From assembly GCA_030691555.1 (NCBI GenBank), contig JAUYEB010000116.1:1-16037 (forward strand): a stretch of DNA of 16,037 nucleotides. Reading direction: 5' to 3'. The position numbers and the translations under genes are program-made. A model generated the notes under the pieces. It saw nothing but the letters and a program-made list of their open reading frames with translations, ran no database searches and was not told the DNA's origin. Every line of letters starts with the position of its first letter. The stretch's first letter is position 1. This DNA comes from Candidatus Bathyarchaeota archaeon (GTDB lineage Archaea > Thermoproteota > Bathyarchaeia > TCS64). Positions 1 through 7,422 of this stretch are shown here, one piece after another.

Positions 1-131
1 TAACTCCCCCCGAGCTCAAGCACGTAGAGGCTCAGGAAGGGCCAGATTATGTCTACCGTCGACCTCCAGATGCACTCGCAGACGGTCATCACGAGGACGT
101 TGCCGCGTAGGAACTCCGGGAGGCGAGGCAA
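1..131 (-). CDS. Possible 5' end of a membrane transporter (partial)
   Basis: An open frame runs leftwards off the window edge, starting at TTG (131-129) with an in-frame ATG at 89-87. The visible 43 residues begin MPRLPEFLRGN and continue into a hydrophobic stretch containing IIWPFLSLYVLELGG. This resembles the first helix and loop of a major facilitator (MFS) permease, where a short basic N-terminus precedes helix 1. Only this fragment is visible, so the family is an inference. A minus-strand TATA-like TTATAT lies at about 173-178, a plausible promoter distance from the TTG. The gene is divergent from purE. Confidence 0.4.
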   Translation of the reverse strand, partial: MPRLPEFLRGNVLVMTVCECIWRSTVDIIWPFLSLYVLELGGS

Positions 132-170
132 ACAGGGGACCCGCTTGGACGAATTGGTACAGGCCCAGCG

Positions 171-208
171 GATATAACACCTACCCGTAGCGGGGCTACT
201 TTCATAAG
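171..208. promoter_or_regulatory. Divergent promoter region of purE and the left-edge gene
   Basis: TTCATAAG at 201-208 is centred about 26 nt before the purE ATG, which would make the purE mRNA nearly leaderless. GATATAAC at 171-178 reads as a TATA-like box on both strands and would suit the leftward gene. The string GGTGTTA (minus strand, 181-175) also occurs in the purS promoter at 4504-4510. A small perfect hairpin, gtagc-ggg-gctac, lies at 187-199. Assignment is by spacing and base composition only. Confidence 0.4.
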
Positions 209-230
209 CTGAACGCCCAGATTCTACCCC

Positions 231-671
231 ATGTCGAAGGTTGCCATCATCGTCGGGAGCGACTCGGACAAGGAGCTGAGCGACGCCGCCGCCTCCGTCC
301 TCAAGGAGTTCGGCGTGGAGCACGAGCAGAGGACCCTCTCCGCCCACAGGAACCCGAAGGCGCTCGCGCAGTACGTCGAGGGCACCGACGCGCAGGTCTT
401 CATCTGCGTCGCCGGCCTCGCCGCGGCCCTACCCGGCGCCGTCGCCGCCCAGACCATCAAGCCCGTCATCGGCGTCCCGAAGGATGTCAAGCTCGGCGGC
501 GTCGACGCCCTCCTCAGCATCGTCCAGATGCCCACCGGCGTCCCCGTCGCAACCGTCGGCATAGACGCCGCGAAGAACGCCGCCCTGCTGGCCATCGAGA
601 TACTCGCACTCTCGGACAAGGCGCTCAAAGAGAAACTCAACGAATACAGGCGAAAGAGGGCTAGTGGTTAA
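231..671 (+). CDS. purE: PurE, 5-(carboxyamino)imidazole ribonucleotide mutase / AIR carboxylase
   Basis: The 146-residue product has the length and motif order of a single-domain PurE: GSDSD at 9-13 (phosphate binding), SAHR at 37-40 (catalytic His39), and SIVQMP at 96-101. PurE supplies the carboxyl group of CAIR in de novo purine synthesis and works as a cytoplasmic octamer. Family knowledge: class I enzymes isomerise N5-CAIR made by PurK, while class II enzymes use CO2 directly. SAHR and SIVQMP point to class I, but the usual AHLPG motif reads AALPG (65-69), so its histidine is replaced by Ala66. No purK is present in the window. The ATG is the only plausible start and has no clear Shine-Dalgarno sequence, which fits a leaderless message. 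PurSLQ of the same pathway lies downstream on the opposite strand. Confidence 0.95.
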   Translation: MSKVAIIVGSDSDKELSDAAASVLKEFGVEHEQRTLSAHRNPKALAQYVEGTDAQVFICVAGLAAALPGAVAAQTIKPVIGVPKDVKLGGVDALLSIVQMPTGVPVATVGIDAAKNAALLAIEILALSDKALKEKLNEYRRKRASG

Positions 672-745
672 ACTTCCTGACAGGCCCTGAGACGTTTCTA
701 GTGACGCAGCCGTTTTGCTTTTTGTGCAGATATAAACAGGGAGCC

Positions 746-949
746 ATGCGGAAGACCATCACCATCAAAGAAGAGGTCTACAAGAGACTCGTCAAGAGGA
801 AGAGGGAGGGCGAGAGCTTCAGCGACCTCTTCGAGAGGCTAATCGAGGGAGGAGACGCCGCCACGGTTTTAGATTCTCTCAGGGGAAGCGTAGAACTCAC
901 CCCAGCTGAGAAGGCTGAAATCCTCACCAGGGACGACCTGAAAAGATAA
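746..949 (+). CDS. VapB-type antitoxin (DUF217-like), no adjacent toxin
   Basis: The 67-residue product begins MRKTITIKEEVYKRL and contains REGESFSDLFERLIEG. This is the N-terminal pattern of small archaeal VapB/DUF217 antitoxins, which bind DNA and neutralise a VapC PIN-domain RNase. I chose ATG 746 over an in-frame GTG at 701 because family members start right before the KTITI strand and the extra 15 residues look unrelated. GGGAG lies very close upstream (739-743), and a GATATAAA box sits at 729-736. The usual vapC gene should follow, but only 77 bp separate this stop from the convergent purQ end and no PIN ORF is present. It is therefore an orphan antitoxin, or the remnant of a pair. Confidence 0.75.
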   Translation: MRKTITIKEEVYKRLVKRKREGESFSDLFERLIEGGDAATVLDSLRGSVELTPAEKAEILTRDDLKR

Positions 950-981
950 TACAATTAGAACGAGGATAAAGGCGTAAATTC

Positions 982-995
982 AAAAAATTTTTTTT
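982..995. terminator. A6T8 tract between convergent antitoxin gene and purQ
   Basis: Six A (982-987) followed directly by eight T (988-995) gives a T-run on either strand. On the plus strand it follows the antitoxin stop by about 40 nt. On the minus strand it follows the purQ stop by about 40 nt. T-runs are the known intrinsic termination signal of archaeal RNA polymerase, so a bidirectional terminator is a reasonable reading. Confidence 0.6.
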
Positions 996-1026
996 CTCTT
1001 ATCTATGGTGGCGCAAGTTGGGGAGA

Positions 1027-1839
1027 CTAGAAGCGCCTCTCCGTGTACCTGACGATGCTCTCGTAGAATGGTCGCCCGTCCCCGTAGCGGCTGAGCCCCG
1101 TCCTCGTCCACTCCGGCATAAGCCACCCGTCGTAAGCCCTCTCCGGGTGGGGCATCAGCCCTAACACCGTCCCCTCCGGGTTGCATATCCCCGCGATGTC
1201 GTGGAAGGCGCCGTTCGGGTTCTCGGGCCAGCCCCCCTCCGCGAAGCCGCCGTCCGCCCCCACGTAGCGCCAAACCAGCATGTCCCTGTCGTAGAGGCTG
1301 CGGAGCATCTCCTCCTCCCCCTCCTTGGGGAAGACGAAGCGCCCCTCGCCGTGGGCGACGGGGCACGCTATCACGTGGCCCGGGTCGAGGTAACCCATCA
1401 TCCCGCAGTTCCCCCGCCCCACGTACCTCATCCTTATCCACCGGTTCTGGTAGCCGTGGCTGCTGTTCGCCAGAGCCGCCTGCGGGTACTTCGACTTCCC
1501 CTCGAAGGCGGGGAGGAACCCCAGCTCCACGAGAAGCTGGAACCCGTTGCAGACCCCCAACACGGGCCGCCCCTCGTCCACGAACCTCTCCAACTCCGGC
1601 CCGATCCTGTACTCGCACTCCTTCGCCCAGATGGCGCCGCTCCGCACGTAGTCCCCGTAGCTGAAGCCGCCCGGGAAGACGAGCACGTTGTAGTCGAGCA
1701 GGTTCTTAGTCCTGAAGACGTCCTGCGTGTGGCGCAGCTCGGCCTGGACGCCGAGGCCCCTGAAGGCGCGCACAGTCTCGAGGTCGCAGTTCGTCCCGGG
1801 CGCCCGCATCAGCAGGACCCGGATGTCCTCGCGCCTCAT
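1027..1839 (-). CDS. purQ: PurQ, glutaminase subunit of FGAM synthase
   Basis: This 270-residue class I glutamine amidotransferase releases ammonia from glutamine and passes it to PurL for conversion of FGAR to FGAM. The nucleophile elbow is GVCNGFQ with Cys97, and the His/Glu pair of the triad is in MPHPERA (His231, Glu233). FPGGFSYGDY at 55-64 and VAHGEGR at 161-167 are also typical of PurQ. I start at ATG 1839-1837, which overlaps the purL stop as ATGA, rather than nine codons upstream. The overlap indicates translational coupling, and the protein aligns from the MRREDIRV strand. It is somewhat longer than the roughly 225-residue Bacillus form. The stop lies 32 bp from the A6T8 terminator. 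Confidence 0.95.
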   Translation of the reverse strand: MRREDIRVLLMRAPGTNCDLETVRAFRGLGVQAELRHTQDVFRTKNLLDYNVLVFPGGFSYGDYVRSGAIWAKECEYRIGPELERFVDEGRPVLGVCNGFQLLVELGFLPAFEGKSKYPQAALANSSHGYQNRWIRMRYVGRGNCGMMGYLDPGHVIACPVAHGEGRFVFPKEGEEEMLRSLYDRDMLVWRYVGADGGFAEGGWPENPNGAFHDIAGICNPEGTVLGLMPHPERAYDGWLMPEWTRTGLSRYGDGRPFYESIVRYTERRF

Positions 1840-4208
1840 CGCTGGGCCTCCAGAGGCGTCTTCCACGCCCTAATCGTCTCCTCGTTAGCCAAGTCGATCA
1901 CTGCCTTTCCCTTCCTCACTACCCTTAGTCTCGGTTCCTTCACGACCGAGCCTATCCGGGCAACGGTCGAGCCCTTCATGAGCTTCTCGAACGCGTTAGC
2001 GTTTTTCTCCGATACCTCGACGAGGAGGCGCCCGTTCGACTCGCTGAAGAGCAGGTGGTCGTCTCGCATCTTGCCGATGACGGGTACCTTATCGAGGTCG
2101 ACGTCGAGCCCGAGACCACCCGTGAAGGCCGTCTCGGCGAGTGACACTGCTAGGCCGCCCTCAGAGGGGTCGTGGCAGCTCCTGACGTACCCGGCGTCGA
2201 TGGCTGCAGTCAACCGCTTGTAGGCGGCTGATGTCTTCTTGGCATCAAGCTTGGGCACCGACGCGCCAAGGTGACCCATCAGGTGGTAGTACTCCGAGCC
2301 TCCCAGCTCGGCCGCCGTCTCCCCGACTATGTAGAGCCTGTTGCCGGCCTCCTTCAGGTCCATCGTGACGGCTCCCTCGACGCTCGGGACGATGCCCAGC
2401 GCCGTTATCAGCAGCGTCGGCACGACGGGGCCCAGCGGCGACTCGTTGTAGAGGCTGTCCTTCCCCGAGATGAACGGCGTCCCGTACGCGACGCCGAAGT
2501 CGTAGCAGGCCCTGCACGCCTCGACGAGGCTGCCGATCCTGTCCACGTACTCGGGGCTCCCCCAGGTGAAGTTGTCGAGGAGGGCTATCCTCCGCCCCCC
2601 GACGGCGACGTTGTTCCTTATCGCCTCGTCGATGACGCTCGCCGCCATCCAGTAGGGGCTTATCTTTCCGTAGCGTGGGTTGATGCCGGAGGAGACGGAG
2701 ACGCCGACCATCGAGTCGACGAGGGGCTTGAGCACAGCGCCGTCGCTCGGGCCCGCGTTCCAGCCCTGCATCGGCTTAACGACTGTCTGCCCCTTCACCT
2801 CCTGGTCGTACCGGCGCACGACCTTCTCCTTGCTCGCGATGTTGTAGGAGGCCAGGAGCTTGAGGAGGACGGCGCCGAGGTCCTTCGGCTTGGTAAAGGT
2901 TGGTTCTTCGAGCTTCGGGTCGGTCCACTCGGCCCTCCGCGTGGTCTTCGGCGGGTTGAAGAGTGACTTGAGGTCGATCTCCGCGACCCTGACGCCCCTG
3001 TATGTGAGCCTGGCGAGCCCGGAGCCGTTGTACCTGCCGATGGCGTTCGCCTCCGTCTGCTCGTCCCTAAATATCCTGAGGACACGATCCAGGTTCTCAG
3101 GGGGCACGACTAGGAGCATCCTCTCCTGGCTCTCCGAGATCCAGATCTCCCAGGGCGCCATCTTCGAGGCCTTGAGCGGAATCTTGTCGAGGTCGACGCC
3201 GACGCCGAGGTCGTACCTGTCGGCGGTCTCGCACACGCCGCAGCTCAGGCCGCCCCCGCCGATGTCCGTGATGGCGGAGCCGAGCCTCAGCTCGCTGATC
3301 TGCTGGATGGCGCGCTTGAGCTTCTCCTCCTCGATGGGGTTGGCTATCTGGACGGCGGGGCGGGAGACCTGCTCGGATTCCTTCGTCAGCTCCGCCGAGG
3401 CGAACGTGACGCCGTGGATGCCGTCGAGGCCTGTCCTCCCACCGGCCAAGACGCAGTAGTCGCCCGCCTTGGCACGGCGTAGGTACTGGTCCTTCCTGAG
3501 GACACCGATGCAGCCCGCGTAGACGACGACGTTGCCCGTGTACTCGTCTGCGAAGATGGTCGCCCCGTTAACCGTCGGGATGCCTATGCTGTTGCCGTAG
3601 CTGCCTATGCCGTCGACGACGCCGTTGAAAAGGTACGTCGGGTGCTTCACGCCCTCGGGCAGCCTCTCCCACGGGTAGTTCAGGGGGCCGAAGCACAGCA
3701 CATCGGTGCAGGCAATGGGGTCCGCCCAGACGCCGAGGATGTCCCTAATGACCCCGCCCAGCCCCGTCGCGGCACCGCCGAACGGCTCGATGGCCGACGG
3801 GTGATTGTGGGTCTCCACCTTTATCGCCACCTTGTAGTCCCCCTCGAGGTCGACTATCCCCGCGTTGTCCTCGAAGACGCTGAAACACCACGACGGCTTC
3901 AGCTCCTCGATGACCCGCCTGATGTAGGTCTTCAGCAGCCCATCGACCCTCCCCCCTGGCGTCTCGACGAAACCCCTGAAGGTCTTGTGGCTGCAGTGCT
4001 CGCTGAACGTCTGGTCGTATGTCTGGAGCTCGACGTCCGTCGCCCTCCTCTCGCGTACGAGGTAGTGGTCCCTTACGTAGCGGAGCTCCTCCGGGCTCAG
4101 GCCGAGCCCGAGGGTCTTCCCTATCTCCTTAAGCTCCCCGTCTCCGGCGTTCAGGAGGTCGACCTCGAAGTGCTCGAAGGGCTGCGGGCTCCGGGTGATG
4201 CGGCTCAT
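1836..4208 (-). CDS. purL: PurL, synthetase subunit of FGAM synthase (small type)
   Basis: This 790-residue ATP-dependent ligase converts FGAR plus ammonia to FGAM, with PurQ supplying ammonia and PurS bridging the complex. Visible motifs are SEHCSHK at 69-75, VETHNHPSAIEPFGGAATG at 131-149 (catalytic and ATP/Mg region), DIGGGGLSCG in the first half, and HDPSEGGLAVSLAE in the second AIR-synthase-like half. The absence of a fused glutaminase domain marks the small PurL that requires PurS and PurQ. It is slightly longer than most small PurL proteins (about 720-750 residues). It overlaps purS upstream and purQ downstream by 4 bp each (ATGA), so all three should be made together. The gene order S-L-Q differs from the S-Q-L order of Bacillus. 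Confidence 0.97.
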   Translation of the reverse strand: MSRITRSPQPFEHFEVDLLNAGDGELKEIGKTLGLGLSPEELRYVRDHYLVRERRATDVELQTYDQTFSEHCSHKTFRGFVETPGGRVDGLLKTYIRRVIEELKPSWCFSVFEDNAGIVDLEGDYKVAIKVETHNHPSAIEPFGGAATGLGGVIRDILGVWADPIACTDVLCFGPLNYPWERLPEGVKHPTYLFNGVVDGIGSYGNSIGIPTVNGATIFADEYTGNVVVYAGCIGVLRKDQYLRRAKAGDYCVLAGGRTGLDGIHGVTFASAELTKESEQVSRPAVQIANPIEEEKLKRAIQQISELRLGSAITDIGGGGLSCGVCETADRYDLGVGVDLDKIPLKASKMAPWEIWISESQERMLLVVPPENLDRVLRIFRDEQTEANAIGRYNGSGLARLTYRGVRVAEIDLKSLFNPPKTTRRAEWTDPKLEEPTFTKPKDLGAVLLKLLASYNIASKEKVVRRYDQEVKGQTVVKPMQGWNAGPSDGAVLKPLVDSMVGVSVSSGINPRYGKISPYWMAASVIDEAIRNNVAVGGRRIALLDNFTWGSPEYVDRIGSLVEACRACYDFGVAYGTPFISGKDSLYNESPLGPVVPTLLITALGIVPSVEGAVTMDLKEAGNRLYIVGETAAELGGSEYYHLMGHLGASVPKLDAKKTSAAYKRLTAAIDAGYVRSCHDPSEGGLAVSLAETAFTGGLGLDVDLDKVPVIGKMRDDHLLFSESNGRLLVEVSEKNANAFEKLMKGSTVARIGSVVKEPRLRVVRKGKAVIDLANEETIRAWKTPLEAQR

Positions 4209-4456
4209 CTCAGCTCACTTATCTCGAAGCGGTAGTCGTCCTTTGTCGGGTTAGTGAGCAGCCGCCTGCACATCTCGTCGAGCAGCCTCTCCGCCTTCGC
4301 CCGGTCGCCGGCGTCGAACAACACCTCGTACGCCTTGCTCGACCGGACATCATCAACCGAGTAGCCCAGCCCCCTGAGGGCGTGGGCAGTCGTCTCCCCC
4401 TCAGGGTCGCTGTAACCCGCCTTCAGGGTGACGTAGACGAAGGCCTTGAACTTCAT
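4205..4456 (-). CDS. purS: PurS subunit of FGAM synthase
   Basis: The 83-residue protein has the PurS pattern: an N-terminal strand KFKAFVYVTLKAGYSDPEG, then GLGYSVDDVRSSKAYEV, and a C-terminal NPTKDDYRFEI strand. PurS has no catalytic site. It dimerises and holds PurL and PurQ together so that ammonia can be channelled. It is the first gene of the operon and its TGA overlaps the purL ATG. A purine-rich GGAAGGG lies 8-14 nt upstream of the ATG. Upstream DNA holds TATA-like boxes and an inverted repeat. Confidence 0.93.
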   Translation of the reverse strand: MKFKAFVYVTLKAGYSDPEGETTAHALRGLGYSVDDVRSSKAYEVLFDAGDRAKAERLLDEMCRRLLTNPTKDDYRFEISELR

Positions 4457-4504
4457 GCGTTTACCCTTCCACGATCGGGCTAAAAGCCCTTGGGATAAAC
4501 ATTG

Positions 4505-4542
4505 GTGTTAATATTAAAAGGGTTTCCCATCATGATTAACAC
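4505..4542 (-). promoter_or_regulatory. purSLQ promoter with 8-bp inverted repeat (candidate operator)
   Basis: GTGTTAAT (4505-4512) and its exact reverse complement ATTAACAC (4535-4542) enclose 22 bp. On the minus strand this interval contains CCCTTTTAATATT, a plausible BRE/TATA element centred near 4516. That would place transcription start near 4490, about 35 nt before the purS ATG. A second weaker box, TTTATCC, is at about 4492-4498. A perfect gggct-aaa-agccc stem lies at the predicted start (4479-4491). The repeat brackets the TATA box, so occupancy by a repressor would block TBP. The binding protein is unknown. Confidence 0.5.
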
Positions 4543-4630
4543 GGATGATGCATCCAGCCGGTCGGCGCCTTTCGTTTTCGGAGAATTTTTAAGAAGAGAA
4601 GGAAGTGGGTCGGGGTGGCCCGCCCTACGG

Positions 4631-5065
4631 CTACTTGTTCACCATTAAGATGGTGACGATCAGACCGTAGATGGCGAGACCCTCACCGAGAGCGATGAAG
4701 AGCAGAGCCCAGATTGATAGCTCAGGTTTCTCGCTCAGCATCTCGGAACCTGCCTTAGCGGCGACCATGATACAGAGTGCGGCGGCGAAGCCGGCTCCGA
4801 TCATCGTCATCGCTCCGGTCAGGAGGGGCCATGCAGTCTCAGGTATCACTCCAGTTTCACCTCCAGCCAATATGATGATCGTAAAGAGGATGCTCATTAC
4901 GATCATAAAGCCACCGAACGCGTTCAGGGCGGCGCCCCAGACGGTGCTCTTCTTCTCGACCTCCGCGGACGCCCCAACGATCGCTCCCTGGGACATCATG
5001 TATGCCGCGCCGACGATGCTAGCGCCGACGACTATGGCCGCGGGAAGAAAATCAACCGTACTCAA
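4631..5065 (-). CDS. atpK: A/V-type ATPase proteolipid subunit K (c-ring), duplicated hairpin
   Basis: The 144-residue protein has four predicted membrane helices (about 6-31, 42-67, 78-104, 117-142) arranged as two hairpins with matching cytoplasmic loops (EVEKKS and SEKPELS). It forms the ion-carrying rotor ring. The second hairpin has the standard helix ALGEGLAIYG with ion-binding Glu128. The equivalent place in the first hairpin is AFGGFMIVMS, with Gly52 instead of a carboxylate, so there is one site per four helices. Family knowledge: Pyrococcus furiosus K and eukaryotic V-ATPase c have the same layout. I cannot tell from sequence whether the ion is H+ or Na+. The start is TTG (5065), with GGAGGGG 4-10 nt upstream. 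No ATG or GTG occurs between it and the upstream in-frame stop. Confidence 0.92.
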   Translation of the reverse strand: MSTVDFLPAAIVVGASIVGAAYMMSQGAIVGASAEVEKKSTVWGAALNAFGGFMIVMSILFTIIILAGGETGVIPETAWPLLTGAMTMIGAGFAAALCIMVAAKAGSEMLSEKPELSIWALLFIALGEGLAIYGLIVTILMVNK

Positions 5066-5149
5066 GGCTTCCCCTCCATCATTCGGTGGGCAGTCTCAGA
5101 GTAGATCATTCGATATTCCACCTTTTTCTCCTATAGCTCATCAGTTTCG

Positions 5150-5156
5150 TTTATAA
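5150..5156 (-). promoter_or_regulatory. TATA-like box for atpK
   Basis: On the minus strand the sequence reads AAGGTTATAAAC, a good archaeal TATA box, about 88 nt before the atpK TTG start. It predicts a leader of about 60 nt carrying the GGAGGGG ribosome-binding site, and suggests that atpK can be made independently of atpI. That would fit the need for many K copies per complex. Confidence 0.5.
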
Positions 5157-5175
5157 CCTTTTTCTAGACGGGGGG

Positions 5176-7341
5176 TCACTTGGAGACGCGCCTCTCCACC
5201 GGCAGCTTGAACGGCTTGAACGGGACCCCCTGCCCGTCAAAGAACTTGCCCATGAACTCGTAGTAGAGCAGCCTCAGGCTCTGCACCGTGCTGGATATGA
5301 GCTCGAAGCTTAGCGCCACGACGTTCATGATCACGAGGCCGATGGGGATCGGGATCGGAAGCACAATGGCTTCACTCAGCGCCTCGGCCGCGATCGCTAG
5401 GCTCGCGTGTGCCAACGCGAACGCGGCGATACGCAGGAAGCTGAAGAGGTTGGCCAGCCCCTCGACGAAGGTCATCAGCAGCCCGCCGACGCCCTCGCCG
5501 ATGCTCTCCATCCCCACTCCGTGACCGTGCTGTATGCTATGAATAATGGGCTCCGCGAAGCTCAAGAGCATGCCGAGGATCATCACGTAGAAGCCCGGGT
5601 AGGTGAGCGCCTGCATGAAGTTCATGTCGATGGAGATGAAGTACATGGCGGTCATGTAGAGGCCGCCGACGTACAGGATCATGCCGAGGCCGTGCTCACC
5701 GAGGGCGCCGACCGGATTACCCTTCTTGATCTGGTTGTAGGCACCTATGCAGAGGCCGAATATGATCTCGATGGCCGCGATCTCGAAGACGAGAAGGAGC
5801 AACTTCGTCGTCTGGTGGATCGGGTTAGGCATAATCGGGTGATAAAATTGCTCGAGGAAGGTCTCGTTGAGGAAGATCGAGCCATAGAGGAAACCGAAGA
5901 TGGTTGCAGCGATCCCCATCGGGATGAACAGGCCGCCGAGGTACTTCAGCATCCCACGCTTGAACTTCTTCGCGAACACAAGGCCGAGTATGAGGATGAC
6001 GAGCCCCTGACCGACGTCTCCGTACATCAGGCCGAACTGGAACGCGAAGACGATGACGCTGATGTACGCGGGGTTCAGCTCGGTGTTCGTGGGCCAGCCG
6101 CGCAGGGTGGTAAGCTTCCACGTCGGGAGAAGTATGCTCGGCTTCATGTTCGGCACCGGAGTCGGTACTCCCTTCGTGCCGCGCTCGATGTCCTCGACGT
6201 CGGCGATTATCTTCTCCCCGATCTTCGCCTCGACCTCCCCCAGGGCGGCCCTGAACTCCGCTATGTTCTCCGCCGGGGTCCAACCCTGAAGTATGCTGAA
6301 GACCTTCGTCCTCATCACGGGGGCGCGGCTGTCGGCGCCGAGGCGGAGCAGGTTGTAGTTGAAGGCTATCTCGCTCAGTGCCTTCATCTCCTTCTCCTTC
6401 ACGTCGGCTTCGACCTTAGTGGCTCGTTCGCTCCACTGCTGGGCTGATGCCTTGAGCTTCTCGGCCTTCTCCTGCTCGAGGAGTATGAGTACCTCCTGGT
6501 GCTCGTTCTCGATTGCGGCGATCTTCTCCTCGAAGGACGCGCCCTTAGCGGGTATGCCCTCCACCCACGCAGCCATCTCCTTCTGGAGCTTATCGAGCTC
6601 CTTCCCCCTCTTCGTGGGGTCGACGACTGTTTTCGCGTCAGCGCCTAGGATGGTCGATATTTCGGCGACCTCGAAGACTAGGAAGAGATCGTGCGCCCAC
6701 TTCTCGAGCTCCTGCGGGCCGGTGACTATAACGAAGCTGTCTGAGGGAGAGATTGCGGTCGCCTTGATCTTTACCTCGGGTTGCTTCGCCAGGTGCTGCT
6801 CCAGGCGCTTGAGGAACTCCGTGTTTAACACGCCGTATCCTAGGCTGCCCTTTAGGTCGTCACTACCTAGCGCCTTGAGAAGCTCGATCTTCGCCTTCCA
6901 GCGGGCGTGCTGCTCGATCAGGTTTCGTTTCTTCTCGTGATAGATGGCGCTGCCCTTGCTCACCTTCTCATCGAGTTCCTTCGTGATCCGCTCCGTCTCG
7001 CTGGACTGGGCCTCTTTTGCGCCTTTCAGCTGGGCCAGTACCCTGTCGAGCTGCTGCACGGTCGCCTTTGTCTTGGCCTCGGGGTTCCTCGCGTAGTCCC
7101 GGAGAACGTCGAGGCTCGGCGTGGTGCGGTCGATCGGGAAGCCGATGAGTCTCTGGAGTTCCTTGTAGCGGGGTTCAACCTCGCCGAAAAGTGCCTTATA
7201 GTCGGGCCCGGTGGCCTCCTTCCGATACTCGTCGAAGTCGGGGCCCGTGACCTCCTTGAGCTGGGTCACACCCGCCGCGCCGAGGGAGTCGAGAACCAGG
7301 CTCTCGTACTCGGGGAAGGTGATGATCGTGACTTTTTTCAT
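5176..7341 (-). CDS. atpI: A/V-type ATPase subunit I (a subunit, stator)
   Basis: The 721-residue protein has a soluble N-terminal half (about 1-410) rich in charged coiled-coil stretches (about 90-155 and 245-325). A C-terminal membrane half of about seven or eight helices follows. It is the static half of the ion channel beside the K ring. The essential arginine is in FSFLRIAAFALAHASL (Arg637), and a second conserved arginine is in VQSLRLLYYEFMGKFF (Arg690). These match yeast Vph1 Arg735 and Arg799. The first helix carries MYGDVGQG where most relatives have GDxGHG. I start at ATG 7341 because GGTGAG lies 8 nt upstream (7355-7350). A TTG directly before it would add one residue. A TATA-like TTTTTAAT is at 7380-7373. 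Confidence 0.95.
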   Translation of the reverse strand: MKKVTIITFPEYESLVLDSLGAAGVTQLKEVTGPDFDEYRKEATGPDYKALFGEVEPRYKELQRLIGFPIDRTTPSLDVLRDYARNPEAKTKATVQQLDRVLAQLKGAKEAQSSETERITKELDEKVSKGSAIYHEKKRNLIEQHARWKAKIELLKALGSDDLKGSLGYGVLNTEFLKRLEQHLAKQPEVKIKATAISPSDSFVIVTGPQELEKWAHDLFLVFEVAEISTILGADAKTVVDPTKRGKELDKLQKEMAAWVEGIPAKGASFEEKIAAIENEHQEVLILLEQEKAEKLKASAQQWSERATKVEADVKEKEMKALSEIAFNYNLLRLGADSRAPVMRTKVFSILQGWTPAENIAEFRAALGEVEAKIGEKIIADVEDIERGTKGVPTPVPNMKPSILLPTWKLTTLRGWPTNTELNPAYISVIVFAFQFGLMYGDVGQGLVILILGLVFAKKFKRGMLKYLGGLFIPMGIAATIFGFLYGSIFLNETFLEQFYHPIMPNPIHQTTKLLLLVFEIAAIEIIFGLCIGAYNQIKKGNPVGALGEHGLGMILYVGGLYMTAMYFISIDMNFMQALTYPGFYVMILGMLLSFAEPIIHSIQHGHGVGMESIGEGVGGLLMTFVEGLANLFSFLRIAAFALAHASLAIAAEALSEAIVLPIPIPIGLVIMNVVALSFELISSTVQSLRLLYYEFMGKFFDGQGVPFKPFKLPVERRVSK

Positions 7342-7372
7342 CAAGGCGACTCACCTTAATGCGGTTCTTCCC

Positions 7373-7399
7373 ATTAAAAACTTTAGGGCGCATATATGC
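7373..7399 (-). promoter_or_regulatory. atpI promoter: TATA-like box and adjacent 10-bp palindrome
   Basis: TTTTTAAT (minus strand, 7380-7373) is centred about 35 nt before the atpI ATG, leaving room for a short leader with GGTGAG. Ten bases further upstream is a perfect palindrome GCATATATGC (7390-7399). The palindrome might bind a regulator or serve as a second TATA box. Both roles are guesses from position. Confidence 0.4.
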
Positions 7400-7422
7400 T
7401 CTGCTATTTACCGACCCGGGAA

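Noticed and set aside
701..745. GTG 701 as start of the antitoxin gene
   Set aside because: The added 15 residues do not resemble VapB N-termini and cover a T-rich stretch and a TATA-like box. ATG 746 fits the family.
1201..2223. Long plus-strand open frame opposite purQ and purL (340 codons)
   Set aside because: It lies antisense to well-supported purQ and purL and its translation is Arg/Pro/His-rich with no family pattern, as expected from GC-rich antisense frames.
4533..4560. GATGATG-containing stretch upstream of purS considered as a C box or small RNA
   Set aside because: No CTGA D box follows within a suitable distance. The short GATGCATC palindrome there is better treated as incidental promoter DNA.
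5096..5144. Possible C/D box guide RNA on the minus strand in the atpK leader (CTGATGA then CTGA)
   Set aside because: The C box has C instead of a purine at its first base, D'/C' boxes are not clear, and the flanks do not form a terminal stem. The spacing match is probably chance.
5407..6447. Long plus-strand open frame opposite atpI (346 codons)
   Set aside because: It is fully antisense to the conserved atpI gene. The acidic, low-complexity translation is a codon-usage shadow.
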